From an uncultured Eubacteriales bacterium (GTDB taxonomy: Bacteria > Bacillota > Clostridia > Peptostreptococcales > Anaerovoracaceae), in the NCBI GenBank assembly GCA_902786815.1, contig CADADV010000017.1:1-42476 (forward strand): a DNA stretch of 42,476 nucleotides, given 5' to 3'. The notes under the pieces were generated by a model that was not told the DNA's origin, searched no databases, and saw only the letters and a list, made by a program, of their open reading frames with translations. This document shows positions 8,732 to 17,992 of this stretch, one piece after another; position 1 is the first letter of the stretch; the number at the start of each line of letters is the position of its first letter. The position numbers were made by a program, and so were the translations under genes.

Positions 8732-11098
8732 TTATTCGATCATTGTCCTGACTTTTTTTGGTTTTCCTCTGCTGATCTCGATCCCGACTGCCCCTTGCAG
8801 GTCGTTCCGGTACACCGGTATGTTCCGTGAAGCCAGTTTTTCGAGCGTATCGGGCGCAGGATGTCCGTACATGTTGTGTTCCCCTACCTGTATCACCGCA
8901 CACAAAGGATGCACAGTGTCAAGGAACGCATCACAGGAACTTGTCTTAGAACCGTGATGACCGACCTTCAGGACATCACACTGCATGACATCGATACTCT
9001 GATGCTCCATGGCGCTTCTTTCCCCGTCTTCGCTGATATCTCCCGTCATCATTGCGGACACACCATGGTAATCGGTCCTGATCAGCAGACTTTTCTTGTT
9101 CTCATCTTCTTCATTCTCTGCGAGTCTGACGTATTCGGCATCACTGCACGCCGGCGGCGCAAGCATTGTAAACGACGCATCACCCAGGCTCACAACGTCC
9201 CCCGCGGCGGCGTAAACCAGGTCTTCGCGGTCCAGCCCGCATTCTTCAAGGAGCTTTTCCTCCCCGACCTTATACCCCTCATACACACAGAGTTTCTCCA
9301 CCATCCCCATGCGGCACAACGAACGTATGCCGTCATAATGATCGTTATGTAAATGCGTGACAATGGCCAAATCGATTTTGCTGACACCGTTTTTCAGCAG
9401 ATACGGGCACAGTATTTTCTTCCCAACATCGAAACTGTCCCTTCCCCCTCCGTCGATCAGCACGTGATATACGTCATTTTTCCCGATCATTCTGCTTCTG
9501 TCATCGATCCGAAGATGCATGCAGTCTCCCTGTCCTACATCGACAAACGTCAGATCGCATTTCCCGAATCCATCTGATGCAAAGGCATGAAAGCCTGCGC
9601 TGAGTACAGCTGTGACCAGCATCAGCTTCAATATATACCGGCCTTTATGTTCTGCCCGTATCAGTCCGAGACGTCCTTCTTCGGTGGCAAACAGCAGCAG
9701 CGCCAGATAATAGGCGGCCATTGCCCATAGAGGCGGGCTCGGTATCCGGATCGACGACGATCCGCCCATCTGTCCCGCAACATTCAGTTCCTGAAGCAGC
9801 CCGCACAGTTTCCGGACCACCTCGTCCGCGACTCCGCAAACAGGACTGCCCGCGGCGCCGCAAGCCATCGACACCAGTCCTGCCGGTACGATCAATCCTG
9901 CCAGAAACACTACCGGCACATTGATCAGTACAGCAAGAAGAGATAGATAATTGAACTGATACAGAATGTACGGACCTAAACCGGACTGCACAGCGAGGCT
10001 GGCCAGAAAAATCCCTGAGTAGACCCGTTTAAGATACGGTAAAACGAGAACCAGCGTGAGTACAGCAAGAAATGACATCTGAAATCCTGTATTGAACAGC
10101 ATATAGGGATTTTGCAGTACAACAAACAGTCCTACTGCGAACGCCGCGTTGCTGAGATCATACCGCCATCCCCTGATCCCGGCCAAGATGTGCATCAGCA
10201 CCATTACGACAGCCCTCGTCACCGAAGGAGAAAAACCGGCTGCTGCAGCATACGTCAGAAAAAACACCAGGTTAAACTCCAAAAACAGCCATCTCCGTCT
10301 CCAGCGCCACAGTTTCAGGATGAATCCGTATATGATTCCTATGTGCAGTCCGCTGACGGCAAGGATATGAGCTGTGCCGTTTTTCTGAAACACCTCCAGG
10401 GTCTCTTCATCGAGTTCTCCCTTATCACCGAACATGATGGCCCGCATCATTGCTGCAGTCTCCGGATCTGTGTTTCTCTCCAGTCTGTCGATGAAGGCTT
10501 CCCTGATTCTGCATATTCGGCTGCGGACGTATGAAAGCGGCGCATCGTGGAAACTCCTCTGCGGATGCACAGTGATACTGTCGCAGAAAACCGTTTTCGT
10601 GATGCCCAGAGATCTGAGATACAGAGAATAATCGAAACATCCGGGATTGCGTTTTCCTGCAGGATCCTTCGGATTCCCCGAAATATCGATCAACCGGCCT
10701 TCTATTGCCTTTGCATTATTATCATCCCCGCATCTGGCAACCAGTTTCCCCTCCGCGGTTTTAACGATGAGCTGCAGATACGGTTCTCCTGACTGGTTCG
10801 TTTTATACGCACAATCGGTAATTTCACCATGCAGACTGCTGCCGTCGAGCGCGGCAGCTTCTTCTGACAGGCACCTGTCTTTCTGCCAAAGTGCAACAGT
10901 TCCCAGACAGTAAAAGATAAGTACGATCAAGGCGATATATCTTGATTTACTTCCGGATACGCGGGTTTTGCACAATAAGAGCAATATAGCAGCTATGAGG
11001 AAAACTACTGCCAATGCAGCAACAGCTCCTGCATAATATGAAATCATGACTGCGGCTGCTGTGCCGCAGGCAGCAAAAAGCATTGGTCTTCTGATCAT
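8732..11098 (-). CDS. comEC: ComEC/Rec2 DNA-uptake channel protein
   Basis: This polytopic membrane protein forms the channel through which single-stranded DNA enters the cytoplasm during natural transformation. The 788 residues show N-terminal helices, an OB-like extracellular domain (residues about 80-190), the Competence domain of helices (about 200-460, with GTAHILAVSGLHIGI) and a C-terminal metallo-beta-lactamase domain with THLHNDHYDG, HHGSKTSS and NMYGHP. All metal-ligand positions of the MBL domain appear intact, so it looks functional. No comEA is next to it; holA follows. The start is preceded by an AAAGGGGAT site. Confidence 0.93.
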   Translation of the reverse strand: MIRRPMLFAACGTAAAVMISYYAGAVAALAVVFLIAAILLLLCKTRVSGSKSRYIALIVLIFYCLGTVALWQKDRCLSEEAAALDGSSLHGEITDCAYKTNQSGEPYLQLIVKTAEGKLVARCGDDNNAKAIEGRLIDISGNPKDPAGKRNPGCFDYSLYLRSLGITKTVFCDSITVHPQRSFHDAPLSYVRSRICRIREAFIDRLERNTDPETAAMMRAIMFGDKGELDEETLEVFQKNGTAHILAVSGLHIGIIYGFILKLWRWRRRWLFLEFNLVFFLTYAAAAGFSPSVTRAVVMVLMHILAGIRGWRYDLSNAAFAVGLFVVLQNPYMLFNTGFQMSFLAVLTLVLVLPYLKRVYSGIFLASLAVQSGLGPYILYQFNYLSLLAVLINVPVVFLAGLIVPAGLVSMACGAAGSPVCGVADEVVRKLCGLLQELNVAGQMGGSSSIRIPSPPLWAMAAYYLALLLFATEEGRLGLIRAEHKGRYILKLMLVTAVLSAGFHAFASDGFGKCDLTFVDVGQGDCMHLRIDDRSRMIGKNDVYHVLIDGGGRDSFDVGKKILCPYLLKNGVSKIDLAIVTHLHNDHYDGIRSLCRMGMVEKLCVYEGYKVGEEKLLEECGLDREDLVYAAAGDVVSLGDASFTMLAPPACSDAEYVRLAENEEDENKKSLLIRTDYHGVSAMMTGDISEDGERSAMEHQSIDVMQCDVLKVGHHGSKTSSCDAFLDTVHPLCAVIQVGEHNMYGHPAPDTLEKLASRNIPVYRNDLQGAVGIEISRGKPKKVRTMIE

Positions 11099-11222
11099 AT
11101 CCCCTTTTGACCCCTTTCATCTAATATTCATACCACAGTTAATTGGCAGATTCAAGAAATATTTCCTTTAATTGCCATTCATATTTTTTACGCTTTCTAC
11201 ACATAAAACCTGATTCATGTGA

Positions 11223-11228
11223 TATAAT
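11223..11228 (+). promoter_or_regulatory. -10 box for the penicillin-binding protein gene
   Basis: TATAAT is preceded by a TG one base upstream (TGaTATAAT), an extended -10 element. The -35 region is weak. The expected transcription start is near 11235, giving a leader of about 30 bases with a GGGGGAT site before the TTG start at 11267. Confidence 0.5.
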
Positions 11229-11266
11229 CTTGCTATATGTATAACTAGAAATCGGGGGATAGAATT

Positions 11267-14200
11267 TTGTCTGACAATAATAATGTAACAAACGATGATT
11301 TCTTCGATAAGTTCGATGAAATCGCCGAGAAAGAAAAAAACAAGATCTCTGAAACGGATACCTATAGCGCAGATGCTGCTGACGAAGAGTATTCTTACGG
11401 CTCAGCGTCCAGCTACCGTTCCGAGAACTCCTCTCCAAATGGTGAGACAGCAGCACCGGCCGAAAGCACCGACACTGGTTCTGAGCCGGTAGATGATGTA
11501 AGAGCCTCTTCAGAGGAAGAGGTCGCTCCTGCGCCAAAGCAGCCAAAGAGCGCCCGCAAAAGCAAGAAAGCCAAGAAGGCGAAAGAAAGCGCTCAAAGTG
11601 CCAAGGCTAAAGCCATCGCTGCCTCATCTAAATTCGGCGGAAGCGCTTCCGGAGTCACCAAGCGCAAACCGGTGAAAAAGGAGTCTCCTGCTGCCGCGAT
11701 TTTTAAGTCGATCGTATGCCTTGTTCTCATAGGCGTGTTCGCGGCTGGCATCTATGTAGGTTTTATCTTCGTCAAGGCGCCGCCCATCAACACGGATGAC
11801 ATCTACTCACAGATCAGCCAGCGTTCGATCATGTTCGATACCGACGGCAACGAGATCGAGAGTCTGTATTTCTCCAACGGAAACAGAACGGTAATCAAGT
11901 ATAAAGACATTCCGGAAAACATGGTCAATGCTGTTATCGCTATCGAAGACCATAAATTCTGGTCGCATAACGGATTCAACTTCATCCGTATGATCGGTGC
12001 TGTCAAAGAGAGTATCTTTGGCGGCGGCGAGGTCAGCGGTACTTCTACCGTTACCCAGCAGCTGGCAAGAAACGTTTATCTTGCTGAGATCAAGAGCCAG
12101 CGTACCCTTTCCCGTAAGATCACAGAAATGTACTGTACAATCGTGCTTGAAAAGAACCTCTCCAAAGAACAGATCATGGAGGCGTATCTGAATACGATCT
12201 ACCTGGGCTTCAACTCTTACGGTGTTGAGGCTGCTGCGGAATCCTATTTTTCCGAAAAAGCGAGCGAGCTGACATTGGAGCAGTGTGCAGCGCTGGCTGC
12301 CCTTCCGCAGTCACCTGACGTATACGCGCTCGTCTACTCGGACTACTACAACACGCAGACTTCCCTTCCAAAGATCAAGAAGACATCTACTGTCACCTAT
12401 CTCTACAACGGAGATATGACGAAGGACAGACGGGAATTCATACTCAACAATATGTGTGAAAGCGGCAATATCTCACCGGAGGAACGCGACAAAGCTCTCT
12501 CCAAGGACATCAAGGATGAAATCAAAATCGGTGCTGCTGCTGACGCCAGCAAGACTTCTTACTTCACAGATTATGCTCTCAGCCAGCTGATCGATGACAT
12601 TCAGCAGGAATACGGCGTATCTGAGAATGATGCTGAGAACATGGTCTACACCAAGGGTCTGCAGATCTATACATCTATGGATTCCAGGATCCAGAAGATA
12701 ATGGAAGAAGAATTTGCCGATGACGAGAACTTCACATCGATTTCCTACACCAGAACCAATGCAGAGAACAATCTTATCAGTGAGGACGGTGTCGTTCTGG
12801 CTTACGCATACTCCAACTACTTCGATGATGAAGACAACTTCACACTCGGATCAGATGAATACACCATGAATTCAGACGGCAGCATGACCATAAAGAAGGC
12901 CCACCGACTGAATCTTTATGAGACTTCAGCTGCAAACGGAACCGACATCAGTGTGGAATTCCGGAGTATGTACAAGAAGGAAGATGACGGTAAATTCTAC
13001 TTTATCGAGAGCGGCGCGCTGTCGATCCCGGCAGAATACAAGACTCTGGACGATGACGGCAACTGCATCGTCTCTGCACAGTTCTTCACAGATTATCCTG
13101 ATTTCTTCCAGAAAACAGATTCCGGTCTGCTTGTGAATGACGACAACTACACACTGAAGCAAAAGATCCGTCAGCCGCAGGCTGCAGCTGTAATCATCGA
13201 GAACAAGACCGGACAGGTCAAAGGCATGATGGGCGGACGCGGCGCCACCGGTAAGCAGCTTTACAACAGAGCAGTCAATCCTCGTCAGCCGGGATCCTCT
13301 ATCAAGCCGATCGCTGTATACGGCCCTGCCCTGCAGATGAGTTATGAATATGAAAAGGACAAAAAGAAACTCAGTCTTGATACAAGTGAAGGCTCCAACT
13401 GGGGTAAATACGTCACTGCTGGAAGTATAATCAACGACTCCCTTACCAAGGACGGGAACGGAAGAGTCTGGCCGAAGAACGATGACCACCGCTACCATGG
13501 TTCTACAACAGTCAGAGAAGCGCTTCAGCAGTCGTTGAATGTCTGCTCCTACAAGATTTTCCAGCAGATCGACCGCAACGAAGGCGCTGACTACTGTCTG
13601 GATATGCTTAAGAAGGTCGGCATCACCACACTTGATGATGAAAATGACGCCAACCCGGCGGCGATTTCTCTGGGCGGTCTGACCCGCGGGCTTACCCCTC
13701 TCGAGGAAACAGCTGCTTATGAAACCTTTGTAAACGGCGGCGTTTACAAGACTCCGATTTTCTATACGAAGGTCCTTGATTCCAACAGCAATGTTCTCTT
13801 CGAGAAACAGCCTGAGGAAACGCAGGTATATGATAAGGGCGTTGCATGGATCATGACAGATGTGCTCAACACAGTTGTTACAAGAGGTATCGGCCGCAAT
13901 GCGTACATTCCTTCACAACCTTCTGCAGGCAAGACCGGTACGACAAGTAACATGTATGACATCTGGTTCTCAGGATTCACGCCATACTATTCCATGGCGC
14001 TTTGGATGGGCAACGACATCAACATGTCAGTATCCAACTACTCCTATAAAGCCGCAGGTTTCTGGGCTTCCATTATGGAGCGTGTCTGTGAAGATCTGCC
14101 GCGCGCAAGCTTCGGAGAGCAGCCTAAAAACGTAACACGCGTCAACGGAGAGTATTACGTAGACGGAACTTACTCCAAGGTAGTCAAGAGAAAGTCCAAG

Positions 14201-14413
14201 ACAAAAGATGACAAGGACGATGATAAGACTACGACAAAGGCCACCACGACCAGAGCCACAAAGGCGCCAACCAAAGCAACAACAACAAGGGCTACTACGA
14301 CACATGCTACCACAACACAGGCTCCACCAACGGAAACAAAACCTGAACCAACAGAAACAAAACCTGAACCGACGGAAACAAAACCTGAACCCGAGGAAGA
14401 GGGAGACGAATAA
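11267..14413 (+). CDS. Class A penicillin-binding protein (glycosyltransferase/transpeptidase)
   Basis: A bifunctional PBP1a-type enzyme that polymerises and cross-links peptidoglycan outside the membrane. Layout of 1048 residues: charged Ala/Lys/Ser-rich cytoplasmic tail (1-143), one membrane helix (about 144-170), glycosyltransferase domain with catalytic Glu227 in AIEDHKF and GTSTVTQQLARNVYL, an Asp-rich linker or insertion (about 465-640), and transpeptidase domain with Ser677-x-x-Lys680, SLN at 756-758 and KTG at 889-891. All active-site motifs are intact. The tail (from about 985) is Thr/Ala-rich and ends in three TETKPEP repeats, a likely wall-spanning or disordered region. The start is TTG, set by the GGGGGAT site 7 bases upstream. 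maf follows after 3 bases. Confidence 0.95.
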   Translation: MSDNNNVTNDDFFDKFDEIAEKEKNKISETDTYSADAADEEYSYGSASSYRSENSSPNGETAAPAESTDTGSEPVDDVRASSEEEVAPAPKQPKSARKSKKAKKAKESAQSAKAKAIAASSKFGGSASGVTKRKPVKKESPAAAIFKSIVCLVLIGVFAAGIYVGFIFVKAPPINTDDIYSQISQRSIMFDTDGNEIESLYFSNGNRTVIKYKDIPENMVNAVIAIEDHKFWSHNGFNFIRMIGAVKESIFGGGEVSGTSTVTQQLARNVYLAEIKSQRTLSRKITEMYCTIVLEKNLSKEQIMEAYLNTIYLGFNSYGVEAAAESYFSEKASELTLEQCAALAALPQSPDVYALVYSDYYNTQTSLPKIKKTSTVTYLYNGDMTKDRREFILNNMCESGNISPEERDKALSKDIKDEIKIGAAADASKTSYFTDYALSQLIDDIQQEYGVSENDAENMVYTKGLQIYTSMDSRIQKIMEEEFADDENFTSISYTRTNAENNLISEDGVVLAYAYSNYFDDEDNFTLGSDEYTMNSDGSMTIKKAHRLNLYETSAANGTDISVEFRSMYKKEDDGKFYFIESGALSIPAEYKTLDDDGNCIVSAQFFTDYPDFFQKTDSGLLVNDDNYTLKQKIRQPQAAAVIIENKTGQVKGMMGGRGATGKQLYNRAVNPRQPGSSIKPIAVYGPALQMSYEYEKDKKKLSLDTSEGSNWGKYVTAGSIINDSLTKDGNGRVWPKNDDHRYHGSTTVREALQQSLNVCSYKIFQQIDRNEGADYCLDMLKKVGITTLDDENDANPAAISLGGLTRGLTPLEETAAYETFVNGGVYKTPIFYTKVLDSNSNVLFEKQPEETQVYDKGVAWIMTDVLNTVVTRGIGRNAYIPSQPSAGKTGTTSNMYDIWFSGFTPYYSMALWMGNDINMSVSNYSYKAAGFWASIMERVCEDLPRASFGEQPKNVTRVNGEYYVDGTYSKVVKRKSKTKDDKDDDKTTTKATTTRATKAPTKATTTRATTTHATTTQAPPTETKPEPTETKPEPTETKPEPEEEGDE
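14330..14392 (+). repeat. Three tandem 21-base repeats in the PBP tail
   Basis: The repeats encode TETKPEP three times (residues 1022-1042). The copies differ only at third codon positions. Such tracts change copy number by slippage, so length may vary between strains. Confidence 0.9.
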
Positions 14414-14416
14414 TAA

Positions 14417-15097
14417 ATGATTATTTTAGCTTCTGCCTCACCGAGGCGTATAGAAATGTTAAAGAATGCCGGCTATGACCCTGTGGTCAAGCCGGCATCT
14501 ATCAATGAGACACTTCCCTTCGACATGAAACCGGAAACTGCAACAATGTATCTTGCCATGGCGAAGGCTTTTGCAGTGGCTGATGAGATCACGCCGGCAT
14601 CTGAAGACGGCTTGACGGTCCACGATCCTGTTCGCTTTTCTGTCAACAGGGACTGGCCTCCTGCTGGCGAAGATATCCGCATCATCGCCGCTGACACGGT
14701 CGTTGTACAAGGCGGCAGCATCATTGGCAAACCGCAGGACGAAGGCGACGCATATCGGATTCTGAGCTCTCTCAGAGGTACTTCACATCACGTTGTGACC
14801 GGATGCTGTGTCGTCAGCATCTCGTATTATGGGCAGATGCGGCTTGATAATGCCGGTCAGTATGAAATGACGGATGGCGTAAGACAAGCTTCCTGCTTCT
14901 ATGAGGATACCGAGGTCTTCTTTAAGTCGTATTCCAACGAGGAACTCCGGGCTTATGTCGCGACAGATGAACCTTACGATAAAGCCGGCGGTTACGCGAT
15001 CCAGGGGACTTTCGAGAAATATATCGACCACATTGAAGGCGATTATGATAATGTGGTGGGCCTTCCCCTCACCCGCCTGAAACAGTATATAGGATAA
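14417..15097 (+). CDS. maf: Maf-family nucleoside triphosphate pyrophosphatase
   Basis: Maf enzymes hydrolyse dTTP/UTP or modified pyrimidine triphosphates to the monophosphate, and the Bacillus protein affects septum formation. The 226-residue protein shows the signature SASPRRIEML at the N-terminus, AADTVV with the catalytic Asp, GKPQDEGDAYRIL, and the C-terminal KAGGYAIQG. It is about 30 residues longer than usual because of an insertion between the first helix and AADTVV (about residues 55-90). It starts 3 bases after the PBP stop, so the two share a transcript, in line with a role near cell division or wall growth. Confidence 0.93.
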   Translation: MIILASASPRRIEMLKNAGYDPVVKPASINETLPFDMKPETATMYLAMAKAFAVADEITPASEDGLTVHDPVRFSVNRDWPPAGEDIRIIAADTVVVQGGSIIGKPQDEGDAYRILSSLRGTSHHVVTGCCVVSISYYGQMRLDNAGQYEMTDGVRQASCFYEDTEVFFKSYSNEELRAYVATDEPYDKAGGYAIQGTFEKYIDHIEGDYDNVVGLPLTRLKQYIG

Positions 15098-15099
15098 GT

Positions 15100-15231
15100 A
15101 TGAAATTCGGAATACTGAAAGACATCAAAAATGGCGTTGCCGGCGCGTGCGTCAGAGACGAGAAACTCGATCCTGCACCAAAACCCACCCTCACCCCCTC
15201 CGACAACTACTATCCGGAATTCGACATCTAA
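15100..15231 (+). CDS. Possible small protein of 43 residues
   Basis: This ORF begins 2 bases after the maf stop with AGGA 5-6 bases upstream, so it could be translationally coupled. The peptide starts MKFGILKDIKNG and ends in a Pro-rich, acidic tail (PAPKPTLTPSDNYYPEFDI). The first twelve residues resemble the N-terminus of alanine-dehydrogenase-type proteins, so it could equally be the stub of a broken gene. No function is assigned. It ends just before the foldback elements. Confidence 0.3.
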   Translation: MKFGILKDIKNGVAGACVRDEKLDPAPKPTLTPSDNYYPEFDI

Positions 15232-15248
15232 AGATTCGAACGTCAGGT
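15232..15248. other. Start of a 605-base gene-free region (15232-15836)
   Basis: From here to 15836 no convincing reading frame is present. The space holds two long nested inverted repeats (15249-15464 and 15530-15720), a spacer (15465-15529) where I see nothing, and a bidirectional terminator (15748-15783) before the etfA stop. Confidence 0.7.
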
Positions 15249-15464
15249 TCTGCGAAAGCAACTGACCGGGGTGCCTCCGGCTTAGTCCTCGTCGCAGACA
15301 ATCATAGATGCTCATTCACAGAGAACATCAAAATCCCAGACAAACTCGCGGTTACACCGCTCAAACAGTGTCTGGGATTTTTGTTCTCTAAGTTCATTTC
15401 GCATATGATTGTAACTGCTCCTGCGGAAATCGCCTCCGGCACCCCGGTCAGCCGCTTTCGCAGA
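15249..15464. repeat. 216-base nested foldback element 1
   Basis: Outer arms 15249-15275 and 15438-15464 are complementary at 25 of 27 positions. Nested inside are 15298-15306 with 15404-15412 (9 bases) and 15321-15342 with 15369-15388 (20 bases, one 2-base bulge), then a small GCGGT/ACCGC hairpin. The whole would fold into one long interrupted stem. It could be a MITE-like element, a structured RNA or a processing site. No coding capacity was seen. Confidence 0.75.
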
Positions 15465-15529
15465 CAGCCATTGCATTGCTTATGAATTAAGACGCGGATT
15501 TGTCACTATCTGCAGCGATTAAGGATAAT

Positions 15530-15720
15530 GCCGACTGGCGGGGAAACGTGTCTGAGCGACTTCCGCAGGAGCGGTAACAGTTGTGTGACGGCGCGAGCGA
15601 AGGAGCCGTCAGTGAATTTGCCGGGCGGTTCCGGCAAATTCACAGGCGAACCGCGAGAGAGGAGCAAACAACTGTCCGCGACGAGGACTTAAGCGAAGAC
15701 ACGCTTCCCCGCCAGCCGGC
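15530..15720. repeat. 191-base nested foldback element 2
   Basis: Outer arms 15530-15553 and 15697-15720 are complementary at 22 of 24 positions. Inner pairs are ACAGTTGT/ACAACTGT (15577-15584 with 15668-15675), a GACGGC/GCCGTC hairpin (15587-15610), and a perfect 13-base-pair hairpin (15612-15624 with 15631-15643, 6-base loop). A motif in its right arm, in inverted orientation, matches element 1 and the right end of the window. Confidence 0.75.
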
Positions 15721-15747
15721 GCATAAACTTAACCATAAAGGTGCATG

Positions 15748-15783
15748 AAAAAACCGCCGTACCTGACAGTACAGCGGTTTTTG
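15748..15783. terminator. Bidirectional terminator between the maf and etfA operons
   Basis: AAAAACCGCCGTA (15749-15761) pairs with TACAGCGGTTTTT (15770-15782) around an 8-base loop. T runs follow on both strands, so it can end the pbp-maf transcript on the plus strand and the acd-etfB-etfA transcript on the minus strand. Confidence 0.85.
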
Positions 15784-15836
15784 TTATGTTAGTGAACTTT
15801 CAACTGATTAAATGGTTTGATTCATTATATTGTTGA

Positions 15837-17147
15837 TTATTCTTTTGTTGAAGCGTCATACAGAGCTTCTGCGTTGTCCCACTCAGCAATGATTTCCGGG
15901 ATTACCTTGTACAGGTCGCCTACGATACCGAAGTCAGCAACTTCGAAGATCGGAGCGTCAGCATCCTTGTTGATTGCAACGATGCAATCTGAAGTCTGCA
16001 TACCTGCCAGGTGCTGGATAGCGCCGGAGATACCGCATGCGAAGTAGATCTTTGGCTTTACAGTAGTACCAGTCTGTCCAACCTGGTGTGAGTGATCGAT
16101 CCAGCCAGCATCTACTGCTGCACGGGATGAACCTACAACTCCGCCAACCTTGTCAGCGAATTCCTTGATGAGTTCGAATCCTGAAGGATCGCCCAGTCCT
16201 CTTCCGCCGGAGCAGATGATGTCTGCGTCTGTCAGGGAAACGATTTCCTTAGCGGACTTAACAACGTCCTTGATCTTGATGTGGATATCGTCTTCTTTTA
16301 CAGTTGTCTTAACATCGATAACTTCGCCTGTAGCGCCTTCAACCGGCTCTCTCTTCTGCATTACGCCAGGACGAACGGTTGACATCTGAGGTCTTGTTCT
16401 CGGGCAGATGATGGTAGCCATCAGGTTACCGCCGAATGCAGGACGAGTCTGCTTGATGCCTGTTGACGGGTCGTTCGGATCCAGTGTGGATGTGTCAAGC
16501 GTTGTGTTCTTCTTAGCGAACTCGATGTAGCTTGATACCTTAACGTCCAGTCTTGTGCAGTCAGCTGTCAGACCAGTGTTGCATCTTGCAGCGATTCTCG
16601 GAGCGAAGTCACGACCGATGTGTGTAGCACCGTAGAGAACGATCTCAGGCTTGTACTCATCGATAGCTTCCTTCAGAGCATATGTGTAAGCGTCTGTTGT
16701 GTAGTGCTGCAGGAGCGGGCTTGCGATCTTGTAAACCTTCTCTGCACCATACTTGAAGCACTCATCTGCCAGCGGAGCGATATCTTCTTCTGATCCGATC
16801 AGAACTGCGCATACTTCTGTATCATCGCTGATTTCCTTAGCCAGTCTGCGGCCTTCGCCGATCAGCTCGAGAGCAACGTTCATGAGCTTGCCGTCTCTCT
16901 GCTCAGCAAATACCCAAACGTGCTTGTAGTCGCCCAGGTCAGCCTGTACTTCTACTTTCTTCTCTTCGATCGCGCCGAACTTACAGGAAGTCAGGCACTG
17001 GTTACAGAAGTCGCAGCTTGGGCCGATAGCAGCAACCTTACCAAGCTTGTTGCCATCGTATGGTTCGAAATAAAATGCATCCTTAGGGCAGCTCTTGAAG
17101 CACTGTCCGCATCCAATACATTTTTCTTTTATAATGTTAATAGCCAT
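15837..17147 (-). CDS. etfA: Electron-transfer flavoprotein alpha subunit with N-terminal ferredoxin domain
   Basis: EtfA binds the FAD that passes electrons from the bifurcating site in EtfB to the acyl-CoA dehydrogenase. Of 436 residues, 1-60 form a two-[4Fe-4S] ferredoxin domain (Cys10/13/16/20 and Cys45/48/51/55). The ETF N-terminal domain follows from about 73, and the FAD domain holds SRAAVDAGW (341-349), QVGQTG (355-360) and GISGAIQH (372-379). The ferredoxin head is absent from ordinary butyryl-CoA EtfA but occurs in CarE of caffeyl-CoA reductase and in lactate-dehydrogenase ETFs, so it may relay electrons to ferredoxin. The gene follows etfB by 18 bases. Confidence 0.92.
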   Translation of the reverse strand: MAINIIKEKCIGCGQCFKSCPKDAFYFEPYDGNKLGKVAAIGPSCDFCNQCLTSCKFGAIEEKKVEVQADLGDYKHVWVFAEQRDGKLMNVALELIGEGRRLAKEISDDTEVCAVLIGSEEDIAPLADECFKYGAEKVYKIASPLLQHYTTDAYTYALKEAIDEYKPEIVLYGATHIGRDFAPRIAARCNTGLTADCTRLDVKVSSYIEFAKKNTTLDTSTLDPNDPSTGIKQTRPAFGGNLMATIICPRTRPQMSTVRPGVMQKREPVEGATGEVIDVKTTVKEDDIHIKIKDVVKSAKEIVSLTDADIICSGGRGLGDPSGFELIKEFADKVGGVVGSSRAAVDAGWIDHSHQVGQTGTTVKPKIYFACGISGAIQHLAGMQTSDCIVAINKDADAPIFEVADFGIVGDLYKVIPEIIAEWDNAEALYDASTKE

Positions 17148-17165
17148 TTATATTCCCTCCTACTC

Positions 17166-17972
17166 TTAGATTGCATGCTTGCCCTTAAGCTTGATCAGTA
17201 AGTTCTTAGCCTGCTCGTTCTCAGTGTCGCCTTCGATTTTGACGCCCGGCTGCTTCGGTGCAGGTGTGAATGATCTGAATACGTTCGTAGGTGATGCTTC
17301 CAGACCTACCTTTGTCAGGTCAACTTCGATATCCTTAGCGTTCCAGACTTTCATTTCCTTTTCGCCATAGATACCAGCGATCGTCATGTATCTCGGAGTG
17401 TTCAGCTCTTTGATCGTTGTCAGCAGACATGGGAGAGGAACTTCGATCAGTTCATAACCGTCTTCCAGCTGTCTCTTAACTGTAACAGTCTTTCTGTCGT
17501 CAGCGATCTCAAACTCTTCAACATAGGATACCTGCGGCAGATCCAGCTTCTCAGCCAGCTGCGGTCCTACCTGAGCGGTATCACCGTCGATAGCCTGACG
17601 GCCTGTGAAGATCAGGTCATAGTCGCCATTGTCCTTGACCCATTTTCTTACTGCAGCTTCCAGAGTGTTGGAAGTAGCCCATGTATCTGATCCGCCAACT
17701 GCTCTGTCAGATACGAGGATACCTTCGTCTGCGCCCTTCGCGATGCATTCGAACAGAAGATCGTTTGCCTGCGGAGGTCCCATTGAGATGACTGTGATAT
17801 GTACGTCATCGAACTTGTCCTTTATCTTCAATGCTTCTTCGAGAGCATTGGCATCGTCGTTGTTCAGGATACTTGGAACGCCATCTCTGATCAGTGTACC
17901 AGTTTTAGGGTTGATCTTGATAACGTTGGTATCAGGAACCTGCTTTGCACATACAATAATATTAAATGCCAT
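17166..17972 (-). CDS. etfB: Electron-transfer flavoprotein beta subunit
   Basis: EtfB of bifurcating ETFs binds NADH and the bifurcating FAD. The 268-residue protein begins NIIVCAKQVPDTN and carries the family segments GADEGILVSDRAVGGSDTWATS and GRQAIDGDTAQVGPQLAE, where the adenine nucleotide or FAD sits. It lies between acd (20 bases) and etfA (18 bases). The gene set implies oxidation of NADH with split delivery to enoyl-CoA and ferredoxin. Confidence 0.93.
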   Translation of the reverse strand: MAFNIIVCAKQVPDTNVIKINPKTGTLIRDGVPSILNNDDANALEEALKIKDKFDDVHITVISMGPPQANDLLFECIAKGADEGILVSDRAVGGSDTWATSNTLEAAVRKWVKDNGDYDLIFTGRQAIDGDTAQVGPQLAEKLDLPQVSYVEEFEIADDRKTVTVKRQLEDGYELIEVPLPCLLTTIKELNTPRYMTIAGIYGEKEMKVWNAKDIEVDLTKVGLEASPTNVFRSFTPAPKQPGVKIEGDTENEQAKNLLIKLKGKHAI

Positions 17973-17992
17973 TTGTAATTCCTCCTATCTGC

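Noticed and set aside
15232-15260. tRNA-like TTCGAA stretch
   Set aside because: TTCGAA resembles a T-loop, but no T-stem, anticodon arm or acceptor stem can be built on either strand.
15232-15836. CRISPR array
   Set aside because: The repeats are inverted and of differing length, with no regular direct repeat and spacer pattern and no cas genes.
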